A stretch of 45,888 nt of DNA from an uncultured Collinsella sp. (GCA_900754445.1 CAAECW010000093.1:1-45888), one strand, 5' to 3'. Positions 14,337 to 23,256 are shown, counted from the first letter of the stretch. Notes: generated from the sequence alone by a model not told the origin. Translations and numbers: made by a program.

Positions 14337-16489
14337 TACGACCCACCGCCCAGAGCGCCAACCAGCGTGGCGACATCGACGGTGAGTGGGATGGAGCCGC
14401 CGCCGGGCAGAGGAATCTCCGCAAGCGTGAACACCGTACCGCTAATGGTGCGTTCGACTTGATATTCCAACGCCTCGCAAAGCGCCTTGGGATCGGTCAC
14501 GCCCAACGGAATACTTCGCAGTTTGTCTTGCGCTTGAGAGAGACCGGCAATGTCAGACCCCGGACTCTTAATGACGTTGGCGGAATCGGTCAGCACCGGC
14601 TTTCGCAGGCGCAAGTCGCACGGCTCCAGCCCCAACGCCGCCACGGACGCCGAAACGGTATCGCCGAGCCACGATGCGATGGAGCCCAACGCGCCGCTGC
14701 CCCCTCCTAGGCCTTTAATCATCTCGTCCATAAGTTCGTCGGCCGAACCTTGGATATCACCGTATCCTACGAGCAGCCGTCCCCAAACATCCATGACGCC
14801 GTCGAGCACGCCGGCAACGCCGCCCGAGCGTTCCTTCAATGTCGAGAAAAATCGCGAAAGCACGTTGTTTTGCGCTGTCGCGTCATCGGGTGCCAACACC
14901 GCGGCAGAGATAGCACCGCGATCGCCAAGCCTGACTGTCGTGTTAAACGAAGAGTTGAGCTCATCGGGGCTCGAGATGGCACCCGAAACCGCAAGGGCAA
15001 CCACGCCATTTCGCCCGGGCGGGGCGATACGCGGACGCTCGCCCGAAAGCGCTCTAATGGCCTCGTCAAACGCATTACCCGCACGGTCAGCCTCGTCCTC
15101 GGTCTGGCGCATGAGCTCGAGCTCTTTGTTGCGGCATTCGACGTAGTCTTCCAGAGCGTCTTTGAATCGATCAAAGTGGTACTCGAAGCCGTTTTCGATA
15201 GAAGTCGAAGGAGCCGCAACGGCGCCGAGCGACGAAACGCCAAAATGGCATCTGTTGCATCTGTCCTGCCCGTCATAATCAGCAACCGAGGCCAGCCCGC
15301 CTGGCGCCCCCTTCTTATAGTTGGGGCAACTCGTTCCGTAATGCAGATACATCTTGCCATCGATGGCACTGGTTGGCCACGCCGTATCGGAATAGAGTTC
15401 CGTCGCTCGCACCTCGTCAGTGTTGCGCGGCAACAGCGGGATATAGGAAGTAACTTCATCTCCGCCCTCGGTTACATATGCACGATTGACCTCTGTACTC
15501 GCATAGGTGTAAAACGCCTTGCGCGCCGCCGACTCCGCCTTCATCTCGACGCTTGAGCCCTGAGGCGCCTCGTTTGCAAGGCGCAAGCGGTAATAGGCCT
15601 TCGCGCGATCGAGCGCCACTTGCGGCTCCCATGTGACACTCGAGGCATAGTGCTGATTCTCAATATCCGAAAGCTTCGCCAAGCTCTTCGCGCGTTCCCA
15701 CATGCACGAACAGCTTCCGACTGCGCCTCTGTCCGATCCACCGCAGTCGGCAAGCCAGGCGCGTTCCTTGGCCTTTGACGTTTTCTCGGACGCTTTCTTC
15801 AGTTCCCTGGCAGCATAGTCAAGGTCTTTTGAGGTGCTCTCGATGGTATCGGTCGAGATCTCTGACCCTTTGAGCGCGGCGAAGTCCGATTCGGATGTCC
15901 TGGGCACGGCAAGCGCCGTACCGGTATAGGTCACACTATCGGTATCCTGCGTCGACACCGCCTGCGTGGCACGCGCGGCGATCAGATGTGGCAGAGCCGT
16001 CTCGATTTTCTGTAAGCCTTCCGATGCGCTTTTGGCAAACTTGTTGCGCGTTTTAATGACCTCAATCCCGGTGTCGACCATATTGCCGGCAACTGGTTCG
16101 GCACCCGGGATGAGGATGGCGACCAGGCCCGTCCCGATCGTGGCAAAACCCGCCAGGCCCAAACTCAAGATGCTCGCATCAACCACCGTGGCAGCCGTGT
16201 GATAGGACGACACTACGTTGGCACCCGCCAGCGCGCCGCTATCGGCCGCCACCTGAGTATCCCCGGCACGCGACATGCTCCATATCGCCGCGGTCGACGA
16301 AAACAACAACGTGAGCACCACTAGGATGACCACGGCAGAAGAAAGCGTGGTATAGGCGCCGTCTTCGATAAACAGGTCGATACCGGCTCGACCCATAAAG
16401 CCGCCTCGCTTGCGATGGCAGCTCGGACGGCGCGTCAAAACGCGTCTAGACCAGAAACGCTTAATCCCATGCAGCAATCCACGAATCAT
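14336..16489 (-). CDS. TadG-like pilus assembly protein
   Basis: A large (717-residue) pilus-associated protein. After a basic N-terminus it has the membrane segment TLSSAVVILVVLTLLFSSTAAIWSM (about residues 38-60), directly followed by DTQVAADSGALAGANVV, the TadG/TadE-like signature (Q.AAD.aAlAGA). A second hydrophobic stretch (LAGFATIGTGLVAILIPGAEPV) lies nearby. The long exported region has two Cys clusters (CGGSDRGAVGSCSC and DRCNRCHF) and helical Glu/Lys-rich parts. GGAGGGAGATT sits 6 nt before the ATG at 16489, which overlaps the end of the tadE gene by 29 bp. TadG homologues are needed for pilus assembly or surface display. Longer than many TadG proteins. Confidence 0.82.
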   Translation of the reverse strand: MIRGLLHGIKRFWSRRVLTRRPSCHRKRGGFMGRAGIDLFIEDGAYTTLSSAVVILVVLTLLFSSTAAIWSMSRAGDTQVAADSGALAGANVVSSYHTAATVVDASILSLGLAGFATIGTGLVAILIPGAEPVAGNMVDTGIEVIKTRNKFAKSASEGLQKIETALPHLIAARATQAVSTQDTDSVTYTGTALAVPRTSESDFAALKGSEISTDTIESTSKDLDYAARELKKASEKTSKAKERAWLADCGGSDRGAVGSCSCMWERAKSLAKLSDIENQHYASSVTWEPQVALDRAKAYYRLRLANEAPQGSSVEMKAESAARKAFYTYASTEVNRAYVTEGGDEVTSYIPLLPRNTDEVRATELYSDTAWPTSAIDGKMYLHYGTSCPNYKKGAPGGLASVADYDGQDRCNRCHFGVSSLGAVAAPSTSIENGFEYHFDRFKDALEDYVECRNKELELMRQTEDEADRAGNAFDEAIRALSGERPRIAPPGRNGVVALAVSGAISSPDELNSSFNTTVRLGDRGAISAAVLAPDDATAQNNVLSRFFSTLKERSGGVAGVLDGVMDVWGRLLVGYGDIQGSADELMDEMIKGLGGGSGALGSIASWLGDTVSASVAALGLEPCDLRLRKPVLTDSANVIKSPGSDIAGLSQAQDKLRSIPLGVTDPKALCEALEYQVERTISGTVFTLAEIPLPGGGSIPLTVDVATLVGALGGGS

Positions 16490-16958
16490 AATCTCCCTCC
16501 AGCCATTCGGGACGCGATTGATACGAGACATCGACCTTGAGCTCAACGTAGCCGCCCTCGGCGGTACCACCCATAGCCTGCGCAAACGCACCGATCACAG
16601 GCAACGGCTTGACCTCGCCGGAAACGGACACGGACGAGACGCCACCCGCACCGGCCCGGCCAAGCTCGATATCCCACGACAACGGCCCGCCGGCATGAAA
16701 AATCGAAACGTTGGGCACTGCGGCAAGCCGGCGGCGGGTGAACTCCTTAAGATCGTCGTCCTCCGCCGTCGTCGTGGTCATGAGCCGCGCGGTCTCAGCG
16801 GCGGCAGACTCCATGACCGCGCGCGTATAGAGCAGGCACACCGGTTGCAGTGCGAGAAGGATGAGCGTCAGAAACGTCGGCAGCAAAAAAGCGGCCTCGA
16901 CCGTAGACTGCGCCCGGTCATCGCGCGCGATATCAATACAACGCGATGTCCTTAGCAC
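16461..16958 (-). CDS. TadE-like pseudopilin 2
   Basis: About 165 residues, with the leader RDDRAQSTVEAAFLLPTFLTLILLALQPV (Glu at +5 of the hydrophobic helix) and an exported domain ending YDSWIAAWD. The AQSTVEAAFLLP pattern is a clear TadE class mark. The start is uncertain. GTG at 16958 is the only standard codon close enough in frame; it overlaps the upstream small gene by 26 bp, and no good ribosome site is seen, so initiation by coupling or at a rare codon is possible. Confidence 0.8.
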   Translation of the reverse strand: MLRTSRCIDIARDDRAQSTVEAAFLLPTFLTLILLALQPVCLLYTRAVMESAAAETARLMTTTTAEDDDLKEFTRRRLAAVPNVSIFHAGGPLSWDIELGRAGAGGVSSVSVSGEVKPLPVIGAFAQAMGGTAEGGYVELKVDVSYQSRPEWLEGDYDSWIAAWD

Positions 16959-17151
16959 CCGCAGCAGCGTCGACAACCGATGTCGAGGTGACGCCGTGAG
17001 ATGCCGCCCGCTCGACCAGCGCCGCCAAGCGCCCATCGGCACCGGCACGCCAAAGCCCCGCGATTGCCAGCACGATGGAAAGCAGCGCCACCGTGACGAT
17101 GGCGTATTCCACAGTCGCTTGGGCAACCTCTTCACGCAGAACGCCATGCAT
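16933..17151 (-). CDS. small Flp/TadE-like pilin (72 aa)
   Basis: A 72-residue protein with the prepilin-like segment EEVAQATVEYAIVTVALLSIVLAIAGLW, in which QATVEY resembles the Flp motif (Glu +5, Tyr +6). The 35-residue rest is short and Ala-rich. It could be a minor Flp pilin or a reduced TadE. AGGAGGG lies 8 nt before the ATG. It starts one base after the stop of the previous gene and overlaps the next one. Confidence 0.75.
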   Translation of the reverse strand: MHGVLREEVAQATVEYAIVTVALLSIVLAIAGLWRAGADGRLAALVERAASHGVTSTSVVDAAAGAKDIALY

Positions 17152-17152
17152 T

Positions 17153-17716
17153 TCACGATCCCTCCTTTGAGCTTATTGTTTGCGGGACCAGACGCACGGC
17201 GCGCAGACGACACGAAGCATCGCCGGTATCCGCGGCAACCGTCACCATATCGACCCAGCCGCGCCCATCGCGCACGATGGCGCCCCATACGTTGCCCTTA
17301 ATATCGAGATAGCCGCTCAGGGCGAGCTGGGCCGTTGGCACCTCGCGGTAGGCGCGTAACATATCCGCCGCTGCCTCGGTCATCGGTCGGTCCTCGGACC
17401 ATGCAAGCCGGACCGCAATCGCGTTGTCCTCAGGCGAATCCGTCGCAGTGCCAGACCGCTTGTCGAGCGTCCGCAGAAAGGTTTGCGCCGTGACAGCGAC
17501 ATCCGAATCGTCCGCATCTCGCATCTCATCTTTTTGAGACGCCACCGCCGAATCTGAGCCCGAATCGAAGGCGGCCCCAGGGCGCTGCTGCCGCGCGGCG
17601 TTAAGCCCCCAAAGCACCGCCGCTATCGCCACGGTCAGGCAAGCAAACACCAGCAGCACCCCGATGGGGCGCTCGCCCTCTACAGGCTGTTGATGCCCTC
17701 GCTGATCGCATCCCAT
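17153..17716 (-). CDS. unknown membrane-anchored protein of the Tad locus
   Basis: About 187 residues, with one N-terminal membrane segment (PIGVLLVFACLTVAIAAVLWGLN) and an exported domain rich in Asp, Ser and Ala. I do not recognise a family. By position, between the major pilin gene and the minor pilin genes, it probably works in pilus assembly, like the uncharacterised RcpB/TadD-type accessory genes, but no similarity is claimed. The ATG at 17716 overlaps the flp gene by 37 bp. A later GTG (VLLVF) is possible, and the start is not settled. Confidence 0.6.
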   Translation of the reverse strand: MGCDQRGHQQPVEGERPIGVLLVFACLTVAIAAVLWGLNAARQQRPGAAFDSGSDSAVASQKDEMRDADDSDVAVTAQTFLRTLDKRSGTATDSPEDNAIAVRLAWSEDRPMTEAAADMLRAYREVPTAQLALSGYLDIKGNVWGAIVRDGRGWVDMVTVAADTGDASCRLRAVRLVPQTISSKEGS

Positions 17717-17913
17717 AGCTCTTTAACCTTGCCTTTAAATGCAACGATGGCAATAATCGCGATCACCACAAGCACGCCCACCAAAATGGCGTACTCGGTG
17801 GTACCCTGCGCGCTCTCCTCCCGCAACAGCTCCTTGGCATGCTGGCGAGCGCGGATCGCCCGGCAAAAAGCCCAGTTCCAAGCCTTGTCAGCAACTTCGA
17901 CCATCGTGTTCAT
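17680..17913 (-). CDS. flp: Flp-family major pilin
   Basis: A 77-residue type IVb pilin. A basic 33-residue leader (MNTMVEV... KELLREESA) ends at the cleavage motif A/QGTTEYAILVGV, with Glu +5 and Tyr +6, followed by a hydrophobic helix (VLVVIAIIAIVAF) and a short tail KVKELWDAISEGINSL. After processing it would be about 44 residues, the usual size of Flp subunits. GGGAGGAAT lies 5 nt before the ATG. It lies just downstream of tadC. A prepilin peptidase is needed to mature it but is not encoded in the window. Confidence 0.92.
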   Translation of the reverse strand: MNTMVEVADKAWNWAFCRAIRARQHAKELLREESAQGTTEYAILVGVLVVIAIIAIVAFKGKVKELWDAISEGINSL

Positions 17914-17923
17914 GTATTCCTCC

Positions 17924-18565
17924 CTACATCATCCCGCCTGCTCCCAGCAGCGGGCCCAATATGGACAGAAGCAACGCCGGCAAGATGAGCGTGCCGGTGG
18001 GAATCAGCAGCTTGACGGGCGCACGCTCGATCTCGCGCTCGACCGCAGCGCGATGAGCCGCACGGATCTCGCGACTTTGAGCGGCCAGCGTCTCGGCAAG
18101 TGGGGCCCCCAGGGCGAGCGCCTGCCCCACCGTGATGGCAAAGGTCTCGAGCGCTCGCACGTCCAGGTCGCGCGCGGCGGCCAACAACTCGTCCTCACGC
18201 GTGCCCACGCCCACCTGCCACGCCATGCAGGCCCGCTCAAGGCGAAGAGCCAGCACTGACCGGCGGTTGGCGCAGAAAATCTCAAGCGCCGCATCAAACG
18301 AAAGACCGGCCGAAAGACCCAAGCGCACAACATCGATCATCTCGGACACTTCGCCGAGCGGCACTCGCGCCGGGCCGCCCACTCCAACCGCGCCCTTCAC
18401 TCGCGCGGTCAGGGCATCGACCACTGAGCGACCCGCGGCAGCGACCAGCACCGCCTCGCGCTTGCAGGCCCCTGCGATCTTGCGTGCATCCGCCCGATCC
18501 AAACCCGTCGCGACAAATACACTCAGGGCGCACAGGCAAGCCGCAACTGCAACCGGGGCGCTCAT
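17924..18565 (-). CDS. tadC: Tad pilus platform protein TadC
   Basis: A 213-residue inner-membrane protein of the T2SSF family, which with TadB forms the platform that the CpaF ATPase acts on. A first membrane segment (VAVAACLCALSVFVATGL), a cytoplasmic T2SSF domain (EMIDVVRLGLSAGLSFDAALEIFC ... GAPLAETLAAQSREIRAAHR) and a C-terminal span (LIPTGTLILPALLLSILGPLL) are visible. The ATG overlaps the tadB stop as ATGA and has GGTGGAG upstream. Shorter than many TadC proteins (about 280-300). Confidence 0.88.
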   Translation of the reverse strand: MSAPVAVAACLCALSVFVATGLDRADARKIAGACKREAVLVAAAGRSVVDALTARVKGAVGVGGPARVPLGEVSEMIDVVRLGLSAGLSFDAALEIFCANRRSVLALRLERACMAWQVGVGTREDELLAAARDLDVRALETFAITVGQALALGAPLAETLAAQSREIRAAHRAAVEREIERAPVKLLIPTGTLILPALLLSILGPLLGAGGMM

Positions 18566-19488
18566 AGCTCCACCCGCATAATGCGTCGGATAACCACCAG
18601 GGCAACGGCATTGAGGGCAAGACCCAGCACCACAGCGCCCACGCCGGCAGGCGTCGCGAGACCGCGACGAAAATCTGCCGAAAGCAGCGCCAACACCGCG
18701 CACATGCCCGCCGGCATCGCCGCGACCATATGCGCAGACATGCGAGCCTGCGACGTCTTGACATCCAGGCGGCGCTTGAGCTCAATGCGCTCCCCCACCA
18801 TGCTCGACGCCTCGGACAGTAAGTCGGCAAGCGGAGCACCGGTGCGCTGAGACACCTTAAGCGCCAAGGTCACAAGCGAAAGGCCGGGAGCGTCGATGCG
18901 CACGAGCAAGTCATCGAGCGCGTCGGTCGCCGAGATACCGCAATCGATCGCCGCCGCCACCCGCAAAAACTCGGTATGCACCGGTTCTTGCGCATGAGCG
19001 CCCACAAAGCGCATGCCCTGGGCCAGCGAATGTCCCGAGGCAAGCGACATGGAAAGTGCGGTAAACGCCTCGGGCATGGCCTCTTCTGCATCGTGTTGCT
19101 CGCGCCGGCTCTCAAAGCCATCCCGAGCGGCGCCAGCGGCAATCGGAGCAACAAGTCCCAAGGCAAACCCGAGGGGCGATAACGACACCATCGTTAGTAA
19201 AACGCAGCAGACACCGCTCGATAGCAGTAGAAACGCCAAACGCCCCGAAGCATCTTCGATCACGAGGCCAAGGCGATGCGCCGGAGCCAGCGATGTCCAC
19301 GAACGGGCGATCTTTTTCAGCAAATCGTTTTCCACCAGCTCACGCGGCAGCCTCTCTGCCACCGTCTCGAGCGCCTGACGCGCCAGCTCCGCCGGCGGCA
19401 CCTGCGGCACACGAGGTTCCGCCCCGCACGCCGTCGCAACAGAAAACCCTGCCAAACCCCCTACGACGAGGGGCACAGCGACCTCCAT
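18562..19488 (-). CDS. tadB: Tad pilus platform protein TadB
   Basis: 308 residues. N-terminal span, a cytoplasmic region (RLPRELVENDLLKKIARSWTSL), a paired membrane region (LAFLLLSSGVCCVLLTMVSLSPLGFALGLVAPI), the T2SSF domain (AEEAMPEAFTALSMSLASGHSLAQGMRFVG ... RTGAPLADLLSEASSMVGER) and two C-terminal spans. Partner of TadC in the platform. It starts 27 bp inside the end of cpaF with GGAGGTGG before the ATG, so the two are coupled. Confidence 0.9.
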   Translation of the reverse strand: MEVAVPLVVGGLAGFSVATACGAEPRVPQVPPAELARQALETVAERLPRELVENDLLKKIARSWTSLAPAHRLGLVIEDASGRLAFLLLSSGVCCVLLTMVSLSPLGFALGLVAPIAAGAARDGFESRREQHDAEEAMPEAFTALSMSLASGHSLAQGMRFVGAHAQEPVHTEFLRVAAAIDCGISATDALDDLLVRIDAPGLSLVTLALKVSQRTGAPLADLLSEASSMVGERIELKRRLDVKTSQARMSAHMVAAMPAGMCAVLALLSADFRRGLATPAGVGAVVLGLALNAVALVVIRRIMRVEL

Positions 19489-20789
19489 TCGTCCACCTCC
19501 TCTTGTGTGAGCGTCCCCGACCGCAGGCCTTCTGCGATAAACGGCGGCTCGCGGTCAAGCGTCCAGGTGCGCTCGGCGGCATCGAAAGTCACATAGCGCT
19601 CGAGCTCTACGCCGCCCGACGCGGCGCGACGCACTCCCGAATACGAGGAGACGAAACGCCTGCCGTCCGCATGGCGCTCGGACATCACGATGCCGTCGAG
19701 CGCCATGGCAATCTGCTCCTCGATAAGCTCGCTCGGCAGATCGATGCCATAGCGCGCAAGCAGCGTCAAACGCACCACGGTCTCCTGCTCGGTGCCCGCA
19801 TGAAGCGTGGTGAGCGATCCGTCGTGCCCGGTGTTCATGGCCTGCAGCATGTCGCAACATTCCGCACCGCGCACCTCGCCCACCACAATACGGTCGGGAC
19901 GCATACGCAGGGCGTTGGTCACCAGGTCGCGGATTGTCACCGCGCCCTCGCCCTCAATTGAAGCCTCGCGCGCCTCCAGGCGAACCACATGCGGGTGATG
20001 CGCAAACTTGAGCTCGGCGGAGTCCTCGATCGTCACGATGCGCTCGCCGGTGGAAATCTCGCATGACAACGCGTTGAGCAGGGTGGTCTTACCAGATCCC
20101 GTGCCTCCCGCAACCGCCAGGTCCTGTCGCAGCGACACCGCGCACGACAGCAGCTGCGCATACCAAAGCGGCAGCGACCCCAGCCCCACAAGCTCGTCCA
20201 GCGAGCAGATGCGGTCCGAGAACTTTCGGATGGTGAGAATCGGTCCGTCAATCGCCACAGGCGGAATCACCGCGTTGACGCGATAGCCCGTTTTGAGGCG
20301 GGCGTTGACGATGGGACTGCGCTCGTCGATGCGGCGGCCAAGTGGCGAGATGATGCGGTCGATAAGCACACGGATCTGCTCATCATCCTCAAACGCATGC
20401 TCGATGGGGTACAAGACGCCGCCGCGTTCAAAGAAAGCCGAGCGGCAGCCGTTGATCATGATTTCGGTAACGGTGTCGTCCTCGATGAGCGGCTGCAACG
20501 GCCCCAAGCCCACCACGTCATCCAAAATCTCGTCGATGATGGTCTCGCGCTCGGGCGTCGCGAGATCGGTCGGCTCCTCAACATTGAGCGCCGCCTCCAC
20601 CGCGGGACGCAATTCCGAGCGGGCAAGTACCGGGTCGACATAGGCGCTGATACGCGCCACTTCGTCGTAACCCATGCGGTCCATCACGGCGCGCTTAGTG
20701 CGTCGTTTCACCGCGCGGCGACGCCCCGCATCTACAGGCGCTGCCGCCGCTGCAGCGCCGGCAGCCTTAATCCTCGTTTGCAGGCTCAT
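19461..20789 (-). CDS. cpaF: Tad pilus motor ATPase CpaF/TadA
   Basis: A 442-residue hexameric secretion ATPase that powers Flp pilus extension (and probably retraction). Walker A is AGGTGSGKTTLLN (about residues 227-239); the Walker B region is DRIVVGEVRGAECCDML (about 297-313); the His box is TGHDGSLTTLHA. The N-terminal half (DEILDDVVGLGPLQPLIEDDTVTEIMING) is the usual CpaF N-domain. An Ala-rich, Arg/Lys-rich leader of about 35 residues comes first. It overlaps cpaE by 4 bp and tadB by 28 bp. Confidence 0.95.
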   Translation of the reverse strand: MSLQTRIKAAGAAAAAAPVDAGRRRAVKRRTKRAVMDRMGYDEVARISAYVDPVLARSELRPAVEAALNVEEPTDLATPERETIIDEILDDVVGLGPLQPLIEDDTVTEIMINGCRSAFFERGGVLYPIEHAFEDDEQIRVLIDRIISPLGRRIDERSPIVNARLKTGYRVNAVIPPVAIDGPILTIRKFSDRICSLDELVGLGSLPLWYAQLLSCAVSLRQDLAVAGGTGSGKTTLLNALSCEISTGERIVTIEDSAELKFAHHPHVVRLEAREASIEGEGAVTIRDLVTNALRMRPDRIVVGEVRGAECCDMLQAMNTGHDGSLTTLHAGTEQETVVRLTLLARYGIDLPSELIEEQIAMALDGIVMSERHADGRRFVSSYSGVRRAASGGVELERYVTFDAAERTWTLDREPPFIAEGLRSGTLTQEEVDEWRSLCPSS

Positions 20790-22435
20790 CGCTGATCACC
20801 CTCGCGCGACCAGGGAAGGCGGATACGCGGGCGTTCGGTGCGCGTTGCACGGTCGGCGACCATATCGCTCCAAGGGCCGACGGCGCACCCCAGTTCCACG
20901 AGCATCTCGCGCGTGGCCTCGCGCACGCTGGTCGCAAAAGCGCTGGTCTGCCCCACTGCCTCATCAGCGCGCCCAAACGCCATGAGCGCGGCGAGATCCT
21001 GCCCGCCATCGGCGATACGAATCTTGGAGCTCAACGCACAGGCAATCTCAAAGCGCATGGCGACGTCCTCGTCTGCCCCGCGCGCACCGAACCGGTTGAA
21101 CACGGCGCTCATGCGCGTGCGCGGCACACCTACTCGACTTGCCAGTTCAATGACGCGCGACGCCGATGTCGCGGACGACACCGCAGCATCGCCAACGATC
21201 AGGCAACGGTCGCTCGCCGCCACCGCAGCCGCCACGGCGTCGCCCCAAAAGACCGAGGTATCGATAAAGACCACGTCGGATTCGCGACGCAGAGCATCAA
21301 GCAGTAGCTCCACCGGACATGCCATGAGCTCGGCTTGCTCGGGCGCCGCGACGGGACCCCAGAGCGTAACGCCCGGCGCCACGCGCATCGATGCGGCCAC
21401 GATATCCGGCTCGGCAAGCGCGCCCGCCACCGACGGCTCGATAAGTGCCGCCATATCGCGCGGAGCATCGACGCCTAACAAGTCGTAAAGGTTTCCAAAC
21501 ATCAGGTCCAGGTCGAGCACGGCGGCACGCAAGCCCAACAGCGACGATGTGTGTGCCATGGTGGCAATGATCGTCGACTTGCCGCAACCGCCCGAACCCG
21601 AAATGGCGCAGATGACCGGAGCTCGATGCTGCGGAGCGGCAGCGTCTGCCGGCGGCATCGGAGGCGGCGGGGCGGGCGTCGGTGACAGCGTCCCCGTCTC
21701 CCCCGCCGCAACCACACGCTGCGTCCAAGCCGGCATGGCAGCTTGTTCGGTCTGCGAGGCTGGCTCGTTCTGTGCAATCTGCTCATGCTGCATCAGCGAC
21801 AACTCGCCGCACCCGGCAAAGCCCTCAACTTCGTCGAGTTCATCCGCCAGATTCACGCCGTGCACGTATCCCATATCTACAGCCGGGGAGTCGCCAGCAT
21901 GCTGCGCCGGCTCTCCAGCGTCATCGTATACAAGGGGGTTCCGGGGGCGCCGACCATGCTCGGCTTCCGCTTTTCCATAATCATCAACACGCGGGCCTCT
22001 TGTAGCGCGAGGCGCCCCGGGTTCCCTATCAACAAAAGCATCAGGCTCAATCGTCATGCACCGATCGGAATCAACCGCTCCCTCGCCCGCGCGCCCGTTG
22101 CCGCATATACTGTGCGCAGCGATGACCTCGGTCGCCCCTGCGCGAAACAGCCCCTCGATATCCGATGGATCGAGTGCTTCTATCAACACGACCACGCGAC
22201 TCACGCGGCCTTCGGCCGTCAGGCGCGCAACAGTCTTGCGCACATCTTCGGTATCAAACAGAGACGCCGCGATGATGGCAGCCCCGCGGCGCGACGGAAA
22301 CGCCCGCGCCATGGAAACCAGCCCGTCCAGGTCACCCACGCGAAGCACCTGTGCACCCGTATCACGGCCCTCGACTTCCCGCTGCAACAGCCCGTAATCG
22401 CCGCACGCGCAGCACGCAAGCCAGATCGCCTTCAT
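20786..22435 (-). CDS. cpaE: CpaE-like pilus localisation ATPase
   Basis: 549 residues. The first about 110 residues look like a degenerate receiver domain (RVSRVVVLIEALDPSDIEGLFRAGATEVI). A long low-complexity linker follows, with a proline run (PTPAPPPPMPP, about 252-262). Then comes a MinD/ParA-fold ATPase with P-loop ISGSGGCGKST (about 279-289) and LDLDLMFGNLYDLLG. The first Lys of the deviant Walker motif is replaced, as in many CpaE proteins. In Caulobacter CpaE places the pilus at the pole. Two starts are possible: GTG 22438 or ATG 22435 (chosen), both after GGAGG. Confidence 0.88.
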   Translation of the reverse strand: MKAIWLACCACGDYGLLQREVEGRDTGAQVLRVGDLDGLVSMARAFPSRRGAAIIAASLFDTEDVRKTVARLTAEGRVSRVVVLIEALDPSDIEGLFRAGATEVIAAHSICGNGRAGEGAVDSDRCMTIEPDAFVDREPGAPRATRGPRVDDYGKAEAEHGRRPRNPLVYDDAGEPAQHAGDSPAVDMGYVHGVNLADELDEVEGFAGCGELSLMQHEQIAQNEPASQTEQAAMPAWTQRVVAAGETGTLSPTPAPPPPMPPADAAAPQHRAPVICAISGSGGCGKSTIIATMAHTSSLLGLRAAVLDLDLMFGNLYDLLGVDAPRDMAALIEPSVAGALAEPDIVAASMRVAPGVTLWGPVAAPEQAELMACPVELLLDALRRESDVVFIDTSVFWGDAVAAAVAASDRCLIVGDAAVSSATSASRVIELASRVGVPRTRMSAVFNRFGARGADEDVAMRFEIACALSSKIRIADGGQDLAALMAFGRADEAVGQTSAFATSVREATREMLVELGCAVGPWSDMVADRATRTERPRIRLPWSREGDQR

Positions 22436-23094
22436 CACTCGTCGCCTCCGCTCTTTTTGCCGCGCGCCGTGGCGGGAATCGTCAAGCTGACCGTTCCCTT
22501 GCCCGATGCCCCCAGCAGTTCCTTGACGTCTTCGGGGTCAGCCGCCAGCGTCACCCATTCGATCTTGCCCTCGCGCGTGGCACCGGAATCTTCACTGGTA
22601 TCGATCACGTACGCGCCGCACAACCGATCGGTTACGCCGTCTTTTTGCACATACACATCCACGTAGCTGCCCACGCCCGTAGCACCGCCGACCGAGTGCT
22701 CGGCATCGACCGCCACCGAAACGGCGACCTTGCCCTTAGGCACCTCGAGCTTGTGACTCTCGGCCTTGGTGTAGACATTGCAGATCACGGCGTTTTTGGG
22801 AATACGCGAAGTCGTCACGTCACCGCGCACCTGGCGCAGCTCGGTCGCCGCGTCACGCGGCAGCAGGCTCGTCAGCCATTCCTGGGTTATGACATTGGTC
22901 TCATCGAGGGTCTCGCCCACATCGATATCGCGCGCCGCGACGCATACCTCGACGCGATCGCCACCGTACTTGGCCAAGGTCTCAGCCTGGACCTGTTCGG
23001 CTTGCGAGCGGATCGACGAGCCGTAAACCATGCAGAGCAGAGCAGCGAGCACGCCCGCGACCAGACTGATGGCGATGCGCTTGCTCTTGTTCAC
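22435..23094 (-). CDS. cpaB: CpaB/RcpC-like pilus assembly protein (SAF domain)
   Basis: 219 residues. One N-terminal membrane span (KRIAISLVAGVLAALLCMVYG), then an SAF-type domain (VEVCVAARDIDVGETLDETNVITQEWL ... VRGDVTTSRIPKNAVIC) and a beta-rich C-terminal domain with VSVAVDAEHSVGGATGVGSYVDVYV. The GTG at 23094 is chosen because GAGAGGAG lies 5 nt before it; an in-frame ATG at 23109 has no site. It is the first gene of the pilus operon. No secretin gene follows, as expected in a single-membrane cell. Confidence 0.87.
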   Translation of the reverse strand: MNKSKRIAISLVAGVLAALLCMVYGSSIRSQAEQVQAETLAKYGGDRVEVCVAARDIDVGETLDETNVITQEWLTSLLPRDAATELRQVRGDVTTSRIPKNAVICNVYTKAESHKLEVPKGKVAVSVAVDAEHSVGGATGVGSYVDVYVQKDGVTDRLCGAYVIDTSEDSGATREGKIEWVTLAADPEDVKELLGASGKGTVSLTIPATARGKKSGGDE

Positions 23095-23204
23095 GGCCGC
23101 TCCTCTCATGGCAGTGCCGGGCGAATGCCCGTACCACCATTGTCTGGGCGGTCAGAGTGCAAAGCGGCGCAATCGCGATCTTGGTTTTCGATGTCAAACC
23201 AATC

Positions 23205-23256
23205 GCTGACCAGAAGCTGACCAGCCCGTCAAGCTCGTGGCAAGGTTTTGGTCAGC
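23205..23256. promoter_or_regulatory. candidate operator with three GCTGACCA half-sites
   Basis: GCTGACCA occurs at 23205-23212 and 23216-23223 (11 bp apart, one helical turn), and its complement TGGTCAGC occurs at 23249-23256. They lie 110-160 bp upstream of cpaB, in the region that must hold the pilus operon promoter, between it and the rsgA terminator. No regulator gene is nearby. Confidence 0.4.
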
